DNA of 64,000 nucleotides from Massilia psychrophila (GTDB lineage: Bacteria > Pseudomonadota > Gammaproteobacteria > Burkholderiales > Burkholderiaceae_D). Shown here in pieces: positions 60,701 through 64,000 of this stretch (its first letter is position 1; each line of letters starts with the position of its first letter). Made by a program: the position numbers and the translations under genes. The notes beneath the pieces are model-generated. The model did not search any database and was not told the origin of the DNA. It saw nothing but the letters and a program-made list of their open reading frames with translations. Location of the stretch: positions 37,330-101,329 of the forward strand of contig NZ_PDOB01000016.1 of assembly GCF_002760665.1 (NCBI RefSeq), in the 5' to 3' direction.

Positions 60701-62311
60701 ATGCATTCAAAAATCCTCATTCTCGATTTCGGTTCCCAGGTCACCCAGCTGATCGCCCGCCGCGTGCGCGATTCCGGTGTGTTTTCCGAAGTGTTCCCGT
60801 ACGACGTCAGCGACGAATTCGTGCGCAACTACGGCGCCGCCGGGGTGATTCTGTCGGGTAGCCACAGCTCCACCCTGGAGGGCGAATCGCCGCGCGCGCC
60901 GCAGGCGGTGTTTGAACTGGGCGTGCCGGTGCTGGGCATCTGCTACGGCATGCAGACCATGGCCGCCCAGCTGGGCGGCAAGGTCGAAAACGGCATGGTG
61001 CGCGAGTTCGGCTACGCCGAAGTGCGCGCGCGCAGTCATACGGCTCTGCTGAACGGCATCAACGACTTCGTCACCGACGAAGGCCACGGCATGCTGAGGG
61101 TATGGATGAGTCACGGCGACAAGGTGCTGGAGATGCCGCCCGGCTTCAAGCTGATGGGCAACACGCCAAGCTGCCCGATCGCCGCCATGGCCGACGAAGA
61201 GCGCCATTTCTACGGCATGCAATTTCACCCGGAAGTGACGCACACGGTGCAGGGCAAGGCGATGCTGGGCCGCTTCGTGCACGAGATCTGCGGCTGCAAG
61301 TCGGACTGGAACATGCCCGATTACATTACGGAAGCAATCGACAAGATCCGCGAGCAGGTCGGCAGCGACGAAGTGATTCTCGGCCTGTCGGGCGGCGTCG
61401 ATTCGAGCGTCGCCGCGGCGCTGATCCACCGCGCCATCGGCAACCAGCTGACGTGCGTGTTCGTCGACCACGGCCTGCTGCGCCTGGACGAAGGCAAGAT
61501 GGTGATGGACATGTTCGCCAAGAACCTCGGCGTCAAAGTCATCCGGGTCGACGCCGAAGCGCAGTTCCTCGGCCACCTGGCCGGCGTATCGGATCCGGAA
61601 GCGAAGCGCAAGATCATCGGCCGCGAATTCGTCGAGGTCTTCCAGGTCGAAGCGGACAAGCTGCCCAACGCGCGCTGGCTGGCGCAAGGCACGATCTACC
61701 CGGACGTGATCGAAAGCGCGGGCAAGGGCAAGAAGGGCCAGACCATCAAGAGTCACCACAACGTCGGTGGCCTGCCCGAAACGTTGAACCTGAAACTGCT
61801 GGAACCCTTGCGCGAACTGTTCAAGGACGAAGTGCGCAAACTCGGCGTCGCCCTTGGCCTGCCGCACGACATGGTGTATCGCCACCCGTTCCCAGGCCCG
61901 GGCCTTGGCGTGCGCATCCTCGGCGAAGTCAAAAAGGACTTTGCCGATCTGCTGCGGCGCGCCGATGCGATTTTCATTGAAGAGCTGCGCAACACCGTGT
62001 TCGAGGCCGCGCCGATCGAAGGCATCGATTCGGGCGAGCCGCCGCGCAACTGGTACGAAGCTACCAGCCAGGCCTTCGCCGTGTTTTTGCCGGTGAAATC
62101 GGTCGGCGTGATGGGCGACGGGCGCACCTACGAATACGTGGTGGCGCTGCGCGCGGTGCAGACGCTCGACTTCATGACGGCGCAATGGGCCCATTTGCCG
62201 CACGCGTTGCTGGGCAAGGTGTCGAACCGGATCATCAATGAGGTGCGGGGGATCAACCGGGTGGTGTACGACATTTCGGGGAAGCCGCCGGCGACGATCG
62301 AGTGGGAGTGA
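60701..62311 (+). CDS. guaA: GMP synthase (glutamine-hydrolysing)
   Basis: GuaA (536 aa) amidates XMP to GMP. The N-terminal class I glutamine amidotransferase domain has the nucleophile C81 in GICYGMQ and HPEVTHT; the ATP pyrophosphatase P-loop is SGGVDSS (230-236); the C-terminal dimerisation domain ends PPATIEWE. The frame is open upstream to 60479, but [20 protein letters not shown] at 60701 is the family start. An inverted-repeat element begins 17 bp after the stop. Confidence 0.97.
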   Translation: MHSKILILDFGSQVTQLIARRVRDSGVFSEVFPYDVSDEFVRNYGAAGVILSGSHSSTLEGESPRAPQAVFELGVPVLGICYGMQTMAAQLGGKVENGMVREFGYAEVRARSHTALLNGINDFVTDEGHGMLRVWMSHGDKVLEMPPGFKLMGNTPSCPIAAMADEERHFYGMQFHPEVTHTVQGKAMLGRFVHEICGCKSDWNMPDYITEAIDKIREQVGSDEVILGLSGGVDSSVAAALIHRAIGNQLTCVFVDHGLLRLDEGKMVMDMFAKNLGVKVIRVDAEAQFLGHLAGVSDPEAKRKIIGREFVEVFQVEADKLPNARWLAQGTIYPDVIESAGKGKKGQTIKSHHNVGGLPETLNLKLLEPLRELFKDEVRKLGVALGLPHDMVYRHPFPGPGLGVRILGEVKKDFADLLRRADAIFIEELRNTVFEAAPIEGIDSGEPPRNWYEATSQAFAVFLPVKSVGVMGDGRTYEYVVALRAVQTLDFMTAQWAHLPHALLGKVSNRIINEVRGINRVVYDISGKPPATIEWE

Positions 62312-62327
62312 GGTCCGCGCTGGCAAG

Positions 62328-62491
62328 CTAAGTACCCGCAAAAAAATAAATGTGCATTTTGGCGTCCATAACCGCCGCGCTGCTGTGTTGGCCGCTGCTT
62401 GCAGTGCTCGCACTGCGGCTCACCGACCGCCTTGCATCGCATCCGGTTCTGTTTGCCAAAACCTCACATTTATTTCTCGACGAGTACTTAG
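62328..62491. mobile_element. 164-bp MITE-like element with about 36-bp imperfect terminal inverted repeats
   Basis: The left end CTAAGTACCCGC...AATAAATGTGC.TTTTGGC (62328-62363) matches, inverted, the right end (62455-62491) that reads CTAAGTACTCGT...AAATAAATGTG..TTTTGGC on the other strand. About 29 of 36 positions agree with one small gap. Inside is a GCAGTGCTCGCACTGC hairpin. There is no coding capacity. It lies between guaA and a truncated GGDEF/EAL gene, supplying the latter's stop codon. Its outermost 19 bases recur alone at 2879-2897. Confidence 0.6.
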
Positions 62492-63852
62492 CGCAACTGC
62501 TGGCAAGAACGAGGTCCAGCGGCCGCTGCCTCGTTGATCCGGCAGATCAAACGCCCCGCGCGGAGGCTTTCCGTCAGTTCAAGCTCAAGTCGATTAGCAG
62601 GTAGGCCCGTCGAGCGCAATGTTTCCCCAATCATCTCTGCCAGATCATGTTGCCGGAATTGCCGCGCTGACAGGTTCACAGCAAGGGATAGAGGGAGCAA
62701 ACCAAGTTGGTCCCAGTATGCAATTTCAGCACACGCTGCCTGAATCACCCACGCGCCGACCGGCACGATCATTCCGGTATCTTCCAATGCAGATATGAAA
62801 AACCCCGGTGCAACCGTGCCCATCCCTGGGCGGCTCCACCGGATCAACGCTTCAACACCGGAAACAGCGCCTGTTCGAATGTTGATCTTGGGTTGGTAGT
62901 GCAGGGCAAATTCGCCGCGTTCGAGCGCATGCCGCAAGTCGGCTTCGAGCGCAAGTCGGGCCGCGACGGTGGCATTCATATCATCGCTGTAAAAGTTGTA
63001 CGTGTTGCGGCCCAAGTCCTTCGAGCGATACATCGCCATGTCAGTATGGCGAATGAGGCCATCGAGGTCGGTGTCGTCTGCCGGGTAAAGCGATATGCCA
63101 ATGCTGGTGGAGATGTAAATTTCCTGACCCGCATGAACGAAGGGCTCCGCCAGTTCCTTAAGAATTCGCTCGGCGATTTCGGCTGCCGCGCTCGCATGTT
63201 TAAGCCCTTCGACGATAATGGTGAACTCGTCACCGCCCAATCGCGACACCGTGGATGCTTCACCGTCACTGCGGGCGACTGTATCGACCTTCCTCAGTGT
63301 GGACGTGAGAAGCTTTGCCACATGGATCAGCAACAGGTCGCCGACTTCATGGCCGAGGCTGTCATTAACGACTTTGAATCGATCAAGGTCGAGAAACATC
63401 AAGCTCATTCCTTGATTGCCGCGCCGCGCGCGTTCCATCGCCCGTACCAGGCGGTCGCGGAAAAGAACGCGGTTGGGCAATCCTGTCAGGCTGTCGTAGT
63501 TGGCGAGGAAAGCCAGCCGGTCCTGCGTCTCCTTGCGCTCGGTGATGTCGCGGATAATTGCGATCATTTGCATTTCGCCCGTCAAGCGCGTCTCGCTCAC
63601 CGTGATTTCGACGGCAGAGTCAGTTCCGTTATTGCGCAATGCTTGCGTTTCCCACAAACCAATCGCAAATGGAACCTCTGAATTGCGGCCTTCAGCGAAA
63701 GCGACAAGGTCTGCCAGATTGCGACCGATAATTGCCTGCGCTGGCTCACCGAAAATTTGTGCGCCAGCCGGGTTGCAGTTCAGGATAATCCCATTCTTTC
63801 TAAATGCAATAATACCTTCAATAGAGTGCTCGAAAACGATACTTAAATCCAA
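62488..63852 (-). pseudogene. PAS-GGDEF-EAL cyclic-di-GMP protein, EAL domain truncated
   Basis: The 454-codon frame has a PAS domain (about 1-105), a GGDEF domain with intact SRLGGDEF (206-210) and the first half of an EAL domain (EAL at 334-336, up to LELELTES at 429). After residue 429-430 the family similarity stops. About 24 unrelated codons follow, ending in the TAA of the inverted-repeat element at 62488, so roughly 110 residues including DDFGTG and KID motifs are missing. The only start is a TTG at 63852 next to an IS66-like end, so the 5' end is probably lost too. The GGDEF half could still be active if expressed. Confidence 0.75.
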
Positions 63853-63854
63853 CG

Positions 63855-64000
63855 TAACTATTCAGCCGCTATACAGCTGACTGAATAGGAGTGCCGGCGA
63901 AGGCCTGCTGCAGCACGGCAAGCATGTTGTGGCCTTGCTTGCGCAGGGTGTCGAGGCAGGAGCGAATGACGCAGAAATACTCGGCGCCATCAAGCGTGCG
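63855..64000 (-). mobile_element. IS66-family-like element, terminal part
   Basis: The sequence from 63855 begins GTAACTATTCAGCC, which looks like an IS66-type terminal repeat. It contains the last 43 codons of a transposase (stop at 63869), with the C-terminal pattern FCVIRSCLDTLRKQGHNML and VLQQAFAGTP typical of IS66-like transposases. The rest lies beyond the window. Its end is 2-3 bp from the start of the truncated GGDEF/EAL frame, so insertion probably cut that gene. Confidence 0.6.
63869..64000 (-). CDS. transposase, C-terminal fragment (IS66-like)
   Basis: Forty-three codons plus stop are visible, beginning RTLDGAEYFCVIRS at the window edge. The ending resembles the short C-terminal region of IS66 transposases, downstream of the DDE catalytic core. 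The stop codon falls within the element's presumed terminal repeat. Family assignment is from recall of conserved pattern only; completeness cannot be judged. Confidence 0.55.
   Translation of the reverse strand, partial: RTLDGAEYFCVIRSCLDTLRKQGHNMLAVLQQAFAGTPIQSAV

Noticed and set aside
62341..62604. Small frames inside the inverted-repeat element
   Set aside because: They lie across the terminal repeats and hairpin and have no conserved features.

Overview
The window looks like chromosomal DNA of a GC-rich betaproteobacterium of the Oxalobacteraceae (Massilia/Duganella/Telluria/Janthinobacterium type). The evidence is gene order and protein character, not a database search: the run rpsB-tsf-pyrH-frr-uppS-cdsA-dxr-rseP-bamA-skp-lpxD-fabZ-lpxA-lpxB-rnhB, the smc-zipA-ligA-galU-def cluster, and smpB-ratA-rnfH-guaB-guaA. 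I see no rRNA, tRNA or CRISPR array. Most of the window is core housekeeping DNA. The unusual material sits at gene junctions, in a few accessory islets, and at the right edge.

Layout. 1-2.1 kb (minus): glycine cleavage operon gcvT-gcvH-gcvP (gcvP cut by the window edge) behind a tandem glycine riboswitch. 2.3-7.5 kb: a diverged ClpP-like peptidase, a KGG-motif low-complexity protein, a chemoreceptor with a very small periplasmic loop, a LytS/LytTR-type two-component pair whose regulator lacks a normal start codon, and a secreted DUF2141 protein. 7.8-16.5 kb (plus): smc, zipA, ligA, galU, def and a PagP-like outer-membrane barrel, mostly start/stop-overlapped. 16.6-24.1 kb (minus): M28 peptidase, RluB/RluF-type pseudouridine synthase, glnD, map, an ExoD-family protein and a BI-1-family protein. 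24.3-40.5 kb (plus): a long translation, isoprenoid, envelope and lipid A super-cluster led by a good sigma70-type promoter, with two tandem skp/ompH genes and two strong terminators near its start. 40.5-45 kb: REC-EAL protein, JmjC/cupin-like protein, metallophosphoesterase and an MFS exporter. 45.07-45.42 kb: a foldback repeat array. 45.4-48.9 kb: divergent ppsR/ppsA. 49-52.6 kb: a Fur-box-controlled TonB siderophore receptor divergent from a PepSY membrane protein. 52.8-57.2 kb: NfeD/SPFH pair, a degenerate islet with a signal peptidase I remnant, a TIGR03118-type secreted protein and a Bcr/CflA MFS exporter. 57.2-62.3 kb: smpB, ratA, rnfH, a DUF4124 protein, guaB, guaA. 62.3-64 kb: a small inverted-repeat element, a GGDEF/EAL gene truncated at its 3' end and probably its 5' end, and the edge of an IS66-like element.

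How the parts relate. The central super-cluster couples translation factors to polyprenol, phospholipid and lipid A supply and to outer-membrane protein assembly. The iron islet pairs receptor and accessory membrane protein around two Fur boxes. PpsR and PpsA form a regulator/target pair. The main candidates for new biology are: (i) one 19-bp inverted-repeat end that supplies the stop codon of two unrelated genes about 60 kb apart; (ii) a foldback repeat family with related hairpins at two convergent gene ends; (iii) short 8-16-bp tandem repeats concentrated at gene junctions; (iv) a response regulator with no ATG/GTG/TTG start; and (v) a broken lepB-like fragment that lacks its catalytic-serine segment. 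No wholly new multi-gene system is evident.
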